Below, piece after piece: positions 19,551 to 30,279 of a stretch of DNA of 43,687 nucleotides. The position numbers and the translations under genes are program-made. How positions within the stretch are numbered: the first letter of the stretch is position 1; each line of letters opens with the position of its first letter. The notes beneath the pieces were generated by a model, which saw only the letters and a program-made list of their open reading frames with translations, did not search any database and was not told the origin of the DNA. Origin of the DNA: Physocladia obscura (taxonomy: Eukaryota > Chytridiomycota > Chytridiomycetes > Chytridiales > Chytriomycetaceae). The stretch is taken from NCBI GenBank assembly GCA_027596945.1, contig JADGJH010000017.1, forward strand, positions 1 through 43,687, in the 5' to 3' direction.

Positions 19551-21470
19551 TCAAATTGCTGTCACTTTCCGCTTCTCCACTGCCCTCCGATTCTGAAACC
19601 ACACCCGCACTTGTCTTTTATCCATCCCAACAACTGCACTAATCTGCTCCATTTGCTCACTCGATGGGAACGGCGTCTCTTCAAACACTTTCTTCAACCA
19701 CTTCAGGTGCTCTCGCGACATTATGAACCGCTTGCTTTTTTTATAGTCTGCTCCTGCATTGTTGTTGTTGCCGCTGCCATGATTATTGTTGTTGCCATTA
19801 TTCCTGTTATCGCTGCTGTCGTTGCTGACAAGACTATTTGAACCCCCCGCCGTTAACGATCGTTTAAAACGGTTCTTTCCATTATTATTGTTCCCGTTGT
19901 TGCTGTTGTTGTTACTGCCGCTGACTCCTACCACACTCGCAAAGTTTGTTGACAGTTTTGTGTCCATACTGAACCCACTAACATAGCTGTTGTCAGATCC
20001 CGGGCTGTTTGGACCTGATATTCTCGCATAGTCAGTTAATTTTCCACTTCCATTTAGCGGTGTTGCTGATGATGATGACTGCTGGTGATTATGATAATGC
20101 TGCTGTTGCTGCTGCTGTTGCTGATAATGATATTGAAGCGATGCAGGCGTGGCAGGCAAGTGGCTGTTATATTGTGCAAATGAATCTGTGCCATGCTCTA
20201 CTTTGGAAGCGAAGGATGATGGCGGCGGTTGTTGTTGAAATCCTTGGACTTGCGATGGGACAATTGGCTGGTGGTTGTTGTGCCTTTGTTCGCAATGAAG
20301 ACTCGACATTGGTGGGTACTGGTGGTGATTTGGAAAACTGCTAATTGGTGGTAGCACTGGCCGTGACGACGACATCAGCATTGAAGAAGACGTAGGTGGC
20401 GATGTCGAAATTTTTCTCAAATGATCCGGAAAATTTCGGCTTCTGGCAGGCTCTGACCACTCCAAGTAATGTGAATCTTGGCGATAGTACCGAGTGGCAG
20501 CATATGTTTCTGGCTCGTTCGAGTTATTGCCGGTGTTGTAGTAGTGGTGTTGATGTTGGCCTTGTTGAGAAACAGCACTAGTCGCGTCATGCAAGGGGGG
20601 AAGAGTAGATTCATTGTCACCGTCATCATTCACTGAACTTGAATATTGGCCATTCATCATTATAGAAAGGGGAGGCGGAAGTCTTGTTGACACTTGAATT
20701 TGATCCGCCGAGTAAGAGTTGACTGGCGTCAAAGAAACATCATGCGTGGTTGAGGTTTTGTCATTCAACTGTGTGGGTGGCGGAAGACGGATTCCAGAAA
20801 TCGGCGGACTACTTGGACCAAGCTGAGGAAAGTGCAACCCGTTTTCAGAACGCATTCTTTGAAACCTGTCCAAGAATTTGAGGTTTATTTTATTTTTTAA
20901 GACAGTTTTGCTGAAGATTAATTGGGAGAGGGTTTCAGAATTTTCGATTTTTTTTGAAGCCAAGACTTTTTGATAGCACTTTGTCTTTTGGAAATCATAT
21001 TGGTTGATCATTGGAGGGGCAATAGGCAAGAAAATAAACACGTACCACATGGTCAATGAATATTCCGAGAGATCTAGTTTAGCAGCAACGCTCTTTAACG
21101 CATCATGAGATGGAAATGGAGTTTCTTCAAAAACCCGAGCTAGCCAGCTCCAATCATTATCCTTCCTCTTACTGATAGCCGGGCTTGCGAGCGAAGTAAA
21201 GTCCAGTCGAAGATGATTATACTGCTTTTGCATTTTATGAGCATCGTAGAAAATATTTGCTGGTGCGGATGTTTCGAAATTGCGTGTGTCTCTGCTGTCG
21301 CTGTTGTGACTGTTGCTGTTGTTGATGCTGAAACCATCAGTATTAATACTGCTGCTGATGTTTTCTGGATCCGCCCTGACATCGTGCGCAGTGATTCTTG
21401 TTGTTGGGCTCTGGTGCGAAGTGATGAGCAGCTCCTGAGAAGCTGCTGCTAGTAACGCAAGTGCATCCAT
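19551..21470 (-). CDS. Homeobox gene 7: two homeodomains, first one degenerate
   Basis: Predicted transcription factor of 579 aa from exons 21470-21046 and 20865-19551. Homeodomain A (about 95-154) has WLARVFEETPFPSHDALKSV and SLTMW then FQRMRSENG after splicing in the W48 codon (TG|G). Here position 51, normally an invariant Asn that contacts adenine, is Arg. Homeodomain B (about 517-576) lies at the very C-terminus, is uninterrupted, and has WLKKVFEETPFPSSEQMEQI and VRVWFQNRRAVEKRK. The shared VFEETPFPS suggests internal duplication. Between them lie about 360 residues rich in Ser, Pro, Gln, His and Asn. The intron is 180 bp, a multiple of three, and has no in-frame stop, so unspliced RNA would also be translatable. 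Confidence 0.82.
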   Translation of the reverse strand: MDALALLAAASQELLITSHQSPTTRITAHDVRADPENISSSINTDGFSINNSNSHNSDSRDTRNFETSAPANIFYDAHKMQKQYNHLRLDFTSLASPAISKRKDNDWSWLARVFEETPFPSHDALKSVAAKLDLSEYSLTMWYVFIFLPIAPPMINQYDFQKTKCYQKVLASKKIENSETLSQLIFSKTVLKNKINLKFLDRFQRMRSENGLHFPQLGPSSPPISGIRLPPPTQLNDKTSTTHDVSLTPVNSYSADQIQVSTRLPPPLSIMMNGQYSSSVNDDGDNESTLPPLHDATSAVSQQGQHQHHYYNTGNNSNEPETYAATRYYRQDSHYLEWSEPARSRNFPDHLRKISTSPPTSSSMLMSSSRPVLPPISSFPNHHQYPPMSSLHCEQRHNNHQPIVPSQVQGFQQQPPPSSFASKVEHGTDSFAQYNSHLPATPASLQYHYQQQQQQQQHYHNHQQSSSSATPLNGSGKLTDYARISGPNSPGSDNSYVSGFSMDTKLSTNFASVVGVSGSNNNSNNGNNNNGKNRFKRSLTAGGSNSLVSNDSSDNRNNGNNNNHGSGNNNNAGADYKKSKRFIMSREHLKWLKKVFEETPFPSSEQMEQISAVVGMDKRQVRVWFQNRRAVEKRKVTAI

Positions 21471-21668
21471 CGAAAACTCGGTTTTTTTCTTTGTTTTGTT
21501 GTTTGCAATCAAATTTTTTGAGTGCAATGCAGTATTCAATGAAGCTAACAGGGCCTTAAGTAGGGAGCAATAGTTTATTACTACTTTTATTGTTTTATCG
21601 TGAAAGTACCAAGGAAAATGAAAGTAATAGGAAAAAGAGAAAAAAAAATATTGATACAATCGTTCAAA

Positions 21669-22851
21669 CTATTGACTGGCTTGACGTCGTTTCATTTGGG
21701 CACGTTGGTTTTGGAACCTAACACAAAAACAAAAAAGAATCAGACAATACGCGTGAAATATATACACACCCATACACACCAAATTCTGACTTTTCGCTGA
21801 TCCAATCCAATTCTTCGTGCAACATCAGTAAGTTTCTCCAACGACGGATATTGAGTCTGTTCTAAAACTTTCTTTAAGATAGTCTTCTGGTCTTTTGCCA
21901 GTGACAAGCGTGAGCAATTTTTTGATGATTTTTTGGGTTTTCCGCCAGCAACAAAAGAATACAATGTATCGTTGCTGTTGGTGTATTCTGCATTGTCGGC
22001 GCGATTGGCAATCTTCGCACCACCATCATCGCCATCGTCACAAATATTCGTGCAAAAACTATCACCCATGATCGAGTCAGAAACAAAATCCGCATCATTG
22101 GCATTTTTCGCAATTCGCATTCCAAAAAAACTTCCACACCCACCGCCATCATTAATCCGATCTCGCCATCTCTTTTCACTATTTTCGCCGTCATCATCGT
22201 CCCCTTTCATCGAATCCGCAAAATCAGGTAAAAATAATTCAACCTGGTCATTTTCGTCGTTTCTGGCCTTCTGGGATGGGGATCTTATCACTGCGGATGT
22301 TTTTTGAAGGGATGTATTTGGTGGTGGTGGCGGTGGTGATTCGCGCGGAAGCACATCAGAAGATATTGTTGTCGTTGGAATCGATTGAATGGTAAAATAT
22401 TCTGGCTGCGGTGCTATTGGCAGTGTATTATATTGCGGAAACGTGTCGACAGTGTTGATATTATTTCTGCTACTGCTTTCGCTTGGACTTAATAACGGTG
22501 CAGAATTAACACAAAAATTTTGTTGTTTTTGCTCTTTTTGATAGAGTTGGCGTTGGCATTGAAGCGGTTGTTGGTGCAAATAGTTGAATCCAGCTCCAAA
22601 TATTGTACTATTTATAGGATTGACGCTTCTGCCGCTTGAGGGGTTTGAGAGGTTTTTGTGCAGTGAATTTCGAGTGTGCGATTGGGAAAATGGTTGCTGT
22701 TGTTGGATCAAACGGGGATGATTTTGGAAGTTTAAAATTTGTTTACGTAATGAAAACTGATTAAAATTGTAGAGTTGCTGCTGCTGCTCTAGTTGATGCT
22801 GATGTTGATGCTGGGGTTCTAAAAAATGAAGGTTGTTAAACTTAGTCGAAT

Positions 22852-22882
<31 letters not shown>

Positions 22883-23272
22883 CTGTTGGAATAAAGTGGT
22901 GAAGTTGGGTGCAGCAAATATGTCAGTAGCAGTGTTTGTGGCGGCGGAGAATCCTGCTGTGGGTATGGGACGTCGGATTGCGTACGCGTCCAAATACAGC
23001 TCGTCGAATAATAAGTCGAATGGATCATGACTATTCGGTACCGACATTGGCATATATGTATCACCGCTGGCCGTTATCGGAAATTGAACAGTGCTAGTTT
23101 CAGAAGTGGCGAAGAAGGAATCGTCGGAAAATGCTGGTGATTTTGGCAGCATTGGCTGTTGATGTGTTGGTGCTCTTCTAGCCATGCCGTATTCGACTGG
23201 CATGCATATCGTCAAATTCTGGGCTATTGCCAACGTTGCTTTTTGATCGCGTTTATGTTGAGACTTTTGCAT
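21669..23272 (-). CDS. Homeobox gene 8, homeodomain at the C-terminus
   Basis: Predicted homeodomain transcription factor of 513 aa from exons 23272-21780 and 21717-21669. The second exon is only 49 bp and supplies FQNQRAQMKRRQASQ and the stop. The intron again splits the W48 codon (TG|G). The homeodomain (about 451-510) has LSLAKDQKTILKKVLEQ, TQYPSLEKLTDVARRIGL and KVRIWFQNQRAQMKRR. The N-terminal 400 residues are rich in Gln, Asn and Ser, with a 12-codon poly-Gln run and an acidic stretch before the homeodomain. I chose the ATG at 23272; an upstream frame extension has only a TTG. It is the 5'-most gene of the array. Confidence 0.83.
22853..22889. repeat. TTG repeat coding for poly-Gln in homeobox gene 8
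   Basis: About twelve Gln codons on the minus strand, nearly all CAA with one CAG, in the disordered N-terminal region of gene 8. It is the purest trinucleotide run in the window. Confidence 0.88.
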
Positions 23273-23612
23273 ATCAACGGGCTTGCTTGGGCTGATGCAA
23301 ATGTCAAAATTTTGTTGAAATTGCGGAATGATACTGCCCAATCAAAAAACAAACTCCGCCTGTAGTGTCACTGAGAACTATTTTGGTTTTGACTCTGTGA
23401 AACTTATTTATTTCATTATAATACGACTTTTTCCTTTAATAGCTTAGTGAGGCTTTTCTGCAATTGAAGAACTGCAATGGTGATACAATTTTTAGATCTT
23501 GGGCAATCAGATCTCCAAATAAAACCTTTGTCATAAATATTTTAAGAAAAAAAGTAAGAAGAGCGATAAAAAAAAAGGACGAACACTTTATTTGTTATTT
23601 TTGGAGTTGACT
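23273..23612. promoter_or_regulatory. Intergenic region upstream of homeobox gene 8
   Basis: A 340-bp gap carrying the putative promoter of homeobox gene 8 and the 3' flank of the dehydrogenase gene. No ORF or RNA gene is supported. Confidence 0.35.
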
Positions 23613-24686
23613 TTATAAACAGAAAGCCCAGTTTGGATTGTACTGCTGTTTCAAAATTTTTTCTGTCCATTCCCATGTTTTCACAGCTTGTGTTTTGTCC
23701 TGCCCATCTGCACTCGGTTGTGCAAGCTTACAATAAGGAACAAAATACTTGCCCTTCAAATTCTTCTGTTCAATGTCTTCTGACCCTGCGGCGTATGTTT
23801 GAGTCAAAGCTCCTTTTTCAGAATTGATCAGAATCGGCTCGAGCTTTGAGGCTGCTTTTGGGTCCATTGTACGTTGTAGTTCGGTGCGAACGACGCCTGG
23901 ATGAACGGCGTTGACCTAAATTGTGGATTTTAGCCCTCTCTGTTTTTTCAACCACAATCTACTTGCGAAAATTTTTGCATTGACACCAAGCTTGGCGTCC
24001 AGTCTCACTTGAAGTTCTCGGGCAAAATGCAAGGTTGCGAGTTTTGTCTCGCCATATCTGGTGTAAGTATCAAAATTATCCTCTTGCCATGTCGTCACGT
24101 ACTTAATGCCACCTTTCTGCTTAGACATGTTGAGATAATGAGAGATGCTGGACAAAACGACAATCCTGGATGGCTGAGACTTTTCCAACACTGGCAGCAG
24201 CTTTGATGTAAGTACAACATGAGCGAAGTGGTTAGTAGCAAATTGCGACTCGATGCCTTGCTTGGAGACGGACCAAGGTGATTCCATAATTCCAGCATTA
24301 TTGGCAAGGATATGGAGCGGAAGATTTTTGGACAGGAATGTCTCGGCGGCTGCTTCAACGGAATTGAGATCCATAAAGTCAGCTTGAAGGAACTCGACCT
24401 TGGTGTTGCCAGATTTGCTGATAATTTCAACAATTGCAGCCTCAGTCTTTTCTTTAGATCTACCGACGCAAAAGACGTGAGCTCCCTTTTTGATTCGTTT
24501 GATAAATGTTATAGTCATTTGTATTTCGAAGCAAACCTTTGAAGCCAAATTAACGGCCATTTGCTTGCCAAGGCCAGAAGACGCACCAGTAATTAATGCA
24601 ACTTTGCCAACCAAACTCGGAAGGCCTGTCGAAGGAGACCAACTCGGAAATGTGAAAGTTTGGGTGAGAATGGAACCAAAAGTCAT
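23613..24686 (-). CDS. Short-chain dehydrogenase/reductase (retinol dehydrogenase-like)
   Basis: NAD(P)-dependent oxidoreductase of the classical SDR fold; the substrate is unknown. Three exons, 24686-24537, 24485-23967 and 23915-23613, give 323 aa. The Rossmann motif TGASSGLG is near residue 34, NNAG near 125, the catalytic Ser is in VVLSSISH and the YxxxK pair in YGETK near 202. After the second junction the chain continues VNAVHPGVVRTEL, the usual cofactor-side loop. Both introns are 51 bp. The second begins GCAAGT, a GC-AG intron, needed to reach VNAVHPG. The closest families by pattern are RDH11-14/WWOX-like SDRs. It is divergent from the Atg11 gene with 288 bp between starts. Confidence 0.87.
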
Positions 24687-24974
24687 GTTTTTACTTTTTT
24701 ATTTTTTAATTCCTTCCGTCTACTCATTGGATCGTTTTATTGTGTCATTTCAAATAGCGTCGTTTTGTTTTGCAATTTATTTCAAATAATTTATTTCAAA
24801 ATTTCAATAATGTCAAATTTGTCTTGCTCTGGGTTACTTTAAGATAGTATAAAATCATTTGGAAAATTCCTACAAAAGATATAAACTGGTTTTAGAAAAA
24901 AATTCAGGCGACGGGTGATATTGGTGTAGTAGAGAAACGAAAAACAGATATATCGCGGCAATGGGATTTGTTAA

Positions 24975-27900
24975 ATGCCAAAAGAGATTCCGCCAGCGCC
25001 GGCAACACTGGTGACGGCAGCGGCAACAACACCGACAACAATGCCAACAACAACGGCAACAACAATAACCGCAACAAAAATACCAGCGGTAAATACGGCC
25101 GTAACAGTTCTGGTGGCAGACAGTGGGCGGCGCGTGACAGTGCGGACAGCAGCAAACGGTGTAGACTCAGAGGTGGCGCAGCAGAGAATAATCAGAATCG
25201 AAGGGGAACAAGCAAGCATAGGCGGAGCAGGGATTAATGCCGGAGTTCGAGAGGATGTTTATGTTGATGCTGGTGTCAATGTTGGCGCTGAACTTGAGGC
25301 TGAAGAAGCAGGGTCAAATGCGAATGTGGGCGACTGGCGTGTGCGCATTGCTCGCGCGGCCGGCATTGTTGACGAAGCCCTAATTGCTCTCGATGCGCAA
25401 ACTGGCGCATCCGTAGTTAATCCTGGTGTGTCGGCTCCTGCGGCGTCGCCTCCTGTTGTGGTTGCATTTGACCAACGATTGCTTGACGATGATGACGACA
25501 ACAGCAACAGCAACAACAACAACACCACCACCAACACCAACAGCGCTAACACCAATATTATTACTCTCTTCAGCATCGCTATGCCACCTCAAGTGCCGCT
25601 CGAAATAATTCGTACTGCGCCTCTTAACGATATTCTCTCGGCGTGCTACGTCGCATTCAAGTCAAACATCGACCACGCGGAAAGCCTGGTTAATGCATGT
25701 GAGGCAGCTTTTATTTCAATGGTGGAACGCGTGAATGGTTCGTGTTTGTTTGCCTGTCGCTGCATCAATTTCATCCATAAATTAGAACAAAAGGTTCAAG
25801 CGCAGGCCCTGCGCACCGCTCTGCTCAGCTTACGGACCCATTCAAAGTAATTTTATTAATGCGATGTGACACTGTTTGATTTCCCTTATTTCTTTTTACC
25901 ATAAAGATCAGTCTGTGACACATTCGATGCATTTGCAACTCATGCGCAAAAAGAAATATCAATCAACTCGCGACTTATTCAAAGGTTTTTATTTTATTTT
26001 TACTATTCAAAATTTTCACTATTTTTCCTTGAAGTTTTCCGTCAGACCTTCAAGCGTTACATCGAATACCCATTCATCCATCTATTGCAAATTCTGAAGA
26101 TTCGAAGTTTTTGTCCGACTATATTCCTGAAGATCGGCTTCTCGCTTGGGCAGATAAATGCCGTGCAGCACATGGTTCAAATATTTAAATATTATTGTAA
26201 AAGTTTTACTGACAGGAATCAACCCTATTTCCAGACGAATTTGTACGCAAAAATATTTTTCTTTCTGAGTCTGTTAAAGAACTTCGAACGAGTACAGAAA
26301 TGGAAATAAATCACGGCCTTGACGTAGAGTAAGTTTGATTCTACTCTTTCTAGCTGAAAATTATTTATTACCAGCTTTGAAGCCCTTGAGCATCAAGTTT
26401 CAATATCAAAATCACATATCTCAAATATTCAACAACCTCTCAAACTTTTGCATCGTGATTTTACTCGTGTACAGTCAATTCTGCAGGATCTTCAGAATCG
26501 GAACAACAGTCATTTATCCTTCCCCAGCCAGTCACAGCAAACGTCAAACTTTTTAATTCCATTATCTCAAACTCTGTCGGCTCTCGAAAACTTGCAAGAA
26601 ATCCATGTACATGAATATATCCCGGCAATCAGACAACTTACATCGCAAGTTGAATCGATTTATAGTACTATTGAAACAAGCAAAATTCACAGCACGAGCG
26701 TATTACGATCACGCCTTCGCGCGATCTCACACCTACAAAGCATAATTACAAGCATAGTCGATCCTGATATCAAGCGTTTGTCTCAGATGCTTGCGACTTC
26801 ACTTACCTCAGCTTTCGGTCAACTATTACATGTGCATCGAATGCCCGTCGCATGGGGTGCCGTTCTTGTCGAAATTGTTCGTCGGCGCGAGTTTTTTCGA
26901 ATCTTCGTATCCCGAGCAGAGGTATTTGCATCAAGTTGTGTGAAGTTTGGAGAAATAGAACGCAAGTTGCGTGAGAGATTTGACGGCGAAATTGGAAGGT
27001 ATCTTCCACGCGATAATAAAGGGAGAGCTGTTGTTTCTGGTTTGGAGGATGATGTTCCGAAACTAGAGGTGAAAATTATTGGCAAAAGTGACGACTCGCT
27101 ACCACAAATCAGCAAGAGCGATATACAAGGTTGTTTTTATTTTTATTGTGAATAAATATTCAAAATTTATTTCAGATTTCGAACACTTCATTGCACAAGT
27201 TCGTGCTGCAATGACAGATGTGGATGTTTCTTCATCAACTGCGGCTCGATCTACAAATCAAACGCTTGTATCTTCGTATACTTCATCAACAACAAATTCT
27301 GCCGATTCGATTTCAAAACTGCAAGCGACGATAACGAAAATGATGCCTCAGATTGATAGTATTGGTCCAGAATTTGATAGGATTGTTTCTAAATCTGGGA
27401 TTTGCGGAGATCGAATTTCGAAGCTGGAAGAAGAAAATTCAAGTCTAAAAGCAGAGTTGGCATTATTGAAGAGTGGTGGAAATCCAGTTAACTCAATCAG
27501 AAACGCAACCAGTGTAGAAGCTGCCAGACGTTCATTTTCGACAATGAAAACAAAAAGTGCTGGAAATCTTGAAAGCGATTACGTTCGTGCTCAAGAGACT
27601 TTGAAAGTATGTTTTTTATTTTTTTATTTTTTATGATTTTGTTTATCAAAATAAATAAATAACTGCGCAAGTGCAGAGCTACGAAAATCGAATTCGGGAA
27701 CTTGAAGATCTTTTACAGACAAGTTTTTATGACAATAGATTGGCAAAATCTTCCAGCAATCATTCGAACCCTTCGACAGATCCAAATCTCCAGCTTTTGC
27801 AAACTGAAAATACGACTCTTAAAACCCGTTTAACACTATTGGAATCGCAGTTTTCAACGACAAATGGCTCACTCCAATCTCGGGAGGAACAGTTAAAAGA

Positions 27901-30248
27901 AGTTGAAAAAACACGACAAAATTACGAGCATGAAAATTCAAAGCTGATTAATCGTGTAACGGAATTGGAAAAAGATATAGTTGAACTTCGAAATCAGCTG
28001 CAAGAAAAAGACCGCGAGGGAAGAACAGTAGTTAGCGAAATTGAACGGTGCGCTCTGTTTGTAAAAGAAGTTTCTGAGCTTGTTCAGGAATGCACAGAAG
28101 CATTTAAGGTTCAAAGTGTTCATGATGGAGTGCCTGTTGAAACAAGATCGTCTTCATATCCAGATAACACATTTGGGGCTAGTGTTACAGGATTTGGACC
28201 AAACTCAGTTGTACAACCTGTGAAAACACAAACTTCTTCGGCAGCTTCTTCGGCAGGCAAATATCAGTCTCCAACATCACCATCGGTTGGATTATTGGCA
28301 TTGGTGAATGCTGCTCACGCCTTTAACCTAGCTAGTAGTATAAGGACGGCATCTGGCTTTGGTAATCTGGTGCAGCCACTCGGATTACTGACAACCCTTT
28401 CGCAGCTGCGCGCCGACGAACAAACAATCCGCAAACGTTTGCGAGAATTGCAAGACGATGTTCGATGTCAGGCTCTTGAGTTGATAGGCCTTCATAACGA
28501 GATTGCACAATTAAATGCCGTCATTGCTTCTGAATCTCGTAATTATGATGAAAGTGATACAGCAACATCTCATCAATATGACGGTTCATATGATCAGCAG
28601 CTTATTTTTGGCGACGGCCGTCGGAGTGAAGAAATTGGCGCTTTGGCAACTTCACCAAGTCGCTCTGGACTGAGTGCAAAAGGCAGCGGTATGGGTCAAC
28701 AGCAACAGCAAAACAAATCTTTTTCAATCACTGCACCGCTTATCGACGAGCTTCAGACTTCAAAACGCGAAATTATACGCCTGAATGGTGTTTCTGACGA
28801 ATTATCTTCTGCTCTTGATGTTGCCAAAACGGAAACCGCGGAGCTACTCTTAAAATTCACTGGCTTAGAAGAAACTTTGGCAGAACGCGATGCGGTAATT
28901 TCTTTGCTTACGGATACAATATCCAAGCTTAATGCTGAAAAAACTGGGCTGGTTAAGTCAGAAAACAAGCTTTCAGAAAAACTTGGGGCAGAGCTTGTGT
29001 CGATACAAGAAGCCAAGGAAAGCTCTGATCAAAAACTTGCTGAAGCTTCCAAAAAAGTTGAATTTCTGCATTTAGAGCAAGAAAAAATCAACAAAGAATG
29101 GAAAAATCAGAGTCTTCAATCATCAGAACGTATTAAAGGCTTGGAATCGCAAATTTTGACATTGAACTCGAAACTTGTTGCCGACGAATCATCAAAAGTG
29201 AAAATTCTTGCCAGAGCTGAGTCAACTGAAATGAAACTGGAGGAAATAATTGCAAATCTAACAAACTCCGTTGAAGAGCAAAGGAGAAAAATCGATTTAC
29301 TTGAGGCAAATATTTCTGCAAATGAGATTTCGATGAAGCAAAAAGATGTAGAATTTACTCGTCTGGAAGATCTATGTGAGCGGTGGAAGCTTTCTGTTAG
29401 TCGTGAAAAGGGAAAAGTTTCTAAATTAAAAGAGAAGGTGGAAGATTGGGCGATTGTTTGCAAAATGTCAATGGAATGCTTGCTAGTTCGTTTTGAAACT
29501 CTTGGGAGTGTTGGATCTGCACTTGCAGAAATGGATATGTTTCTTCGCAAATATATTGAAGATCCAACTGCTGTTCAAATTATCGCTGATTCTGCCGATC
29601 AAACTCATCCATTACTATTAAACCAGGAGGAACTGCTAAAAGTCCAAACAACAATGAACATTTCTTCATCTTCAAGTAATAGCGCTGGAGATGAAAATGA
29701 TTTAGAAACCTCTATTGAATCAAAAATGGCAATTTTGGAACTTCGGGACACGTATTTCAAAATAATCGGAGTAATTGATTCTATTGATGTTGTTGGCTGG
29801 TCAGAAAATGTCATAAATTTTGCTCGCAGATGGAAAGAAAGTATAATAACTCAAAATCTGAGGAAATCCACTGTTCAAGGGAAAAAGATTTCTTATTTTG
29901 GGTGAGATTTCATTTTTTACATTTATTTTTAATAAATAAAAAACTAGATTCAAAGAGGGTGACTTGGCTCTTTTCCTTCCAACAAGACATCCCAAAGCTT
30001 GGGCTGCTTTTAATGTTAACGCACCTCACTATTTTCTGTCTATAAATTCTGCAGAAACGTCGTTCTCTGTTCAGATCGGGAACAGAGACTGGATTTTGGG
30101 AATTATAAAAGAGATCGAATCACGAAAAGTTGTAGAACAGCCTTCTACGGAAAATTCTGTGCCGTTGTCAAGCGAAAATAATCCGTTCGGTTTGGCTGTT
30201 GGGACAAAGTATTTTTGGTGTAATGTGGTGCCTTGTAAACTTGGCTAA
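24975..30248 (+). CDS. ATG11: Atg11/FIP200-like autophagy scaffold
   Basis: Scaffold that tethers cargo receptors to the Atg1 kinase machinery in selective autophagy. Eight exons (24975-25846, 25907-25984, 26035-26174, 26235-26328, 26375-27129, 27176-27606, 27677-29901, 29948-30248) join in frame to 1631 aa. The N-terminal part, after a Thr/Ala-rich leader, has a ubiquitin-like pattern (VTVLVADSGRRV; VAFDQRLL near residue 155) and an Asn-rich linker. An Atg17-like helical region follows, with DLQALHRIPIHPSI, RLLAWADKCRAAH and DEFVRKNIF. A long coiled coil spans about 640-1520. The last exon encodes the Atg11 C-terminal (claw) domain: FKEGDLALFLPTRHP then AWAAFNVNAPHYF, ending near VGTKYFW. 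The start codon is less certain than the rest. Confidence 0.88.
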
Positions 30249-30279
30249 TGCATGCCTATTTTTCAAATAAATTCAACTT

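Noticed and set aside
7852..23272. Mating-type (HD) locus
   Set aside because: Basidiomycete mating loci carry divergent pairs including a TALE-type partner; here all genes are same-strand and none shows a TALE insertion. Not excluded, but nothing in the sequence supports it.
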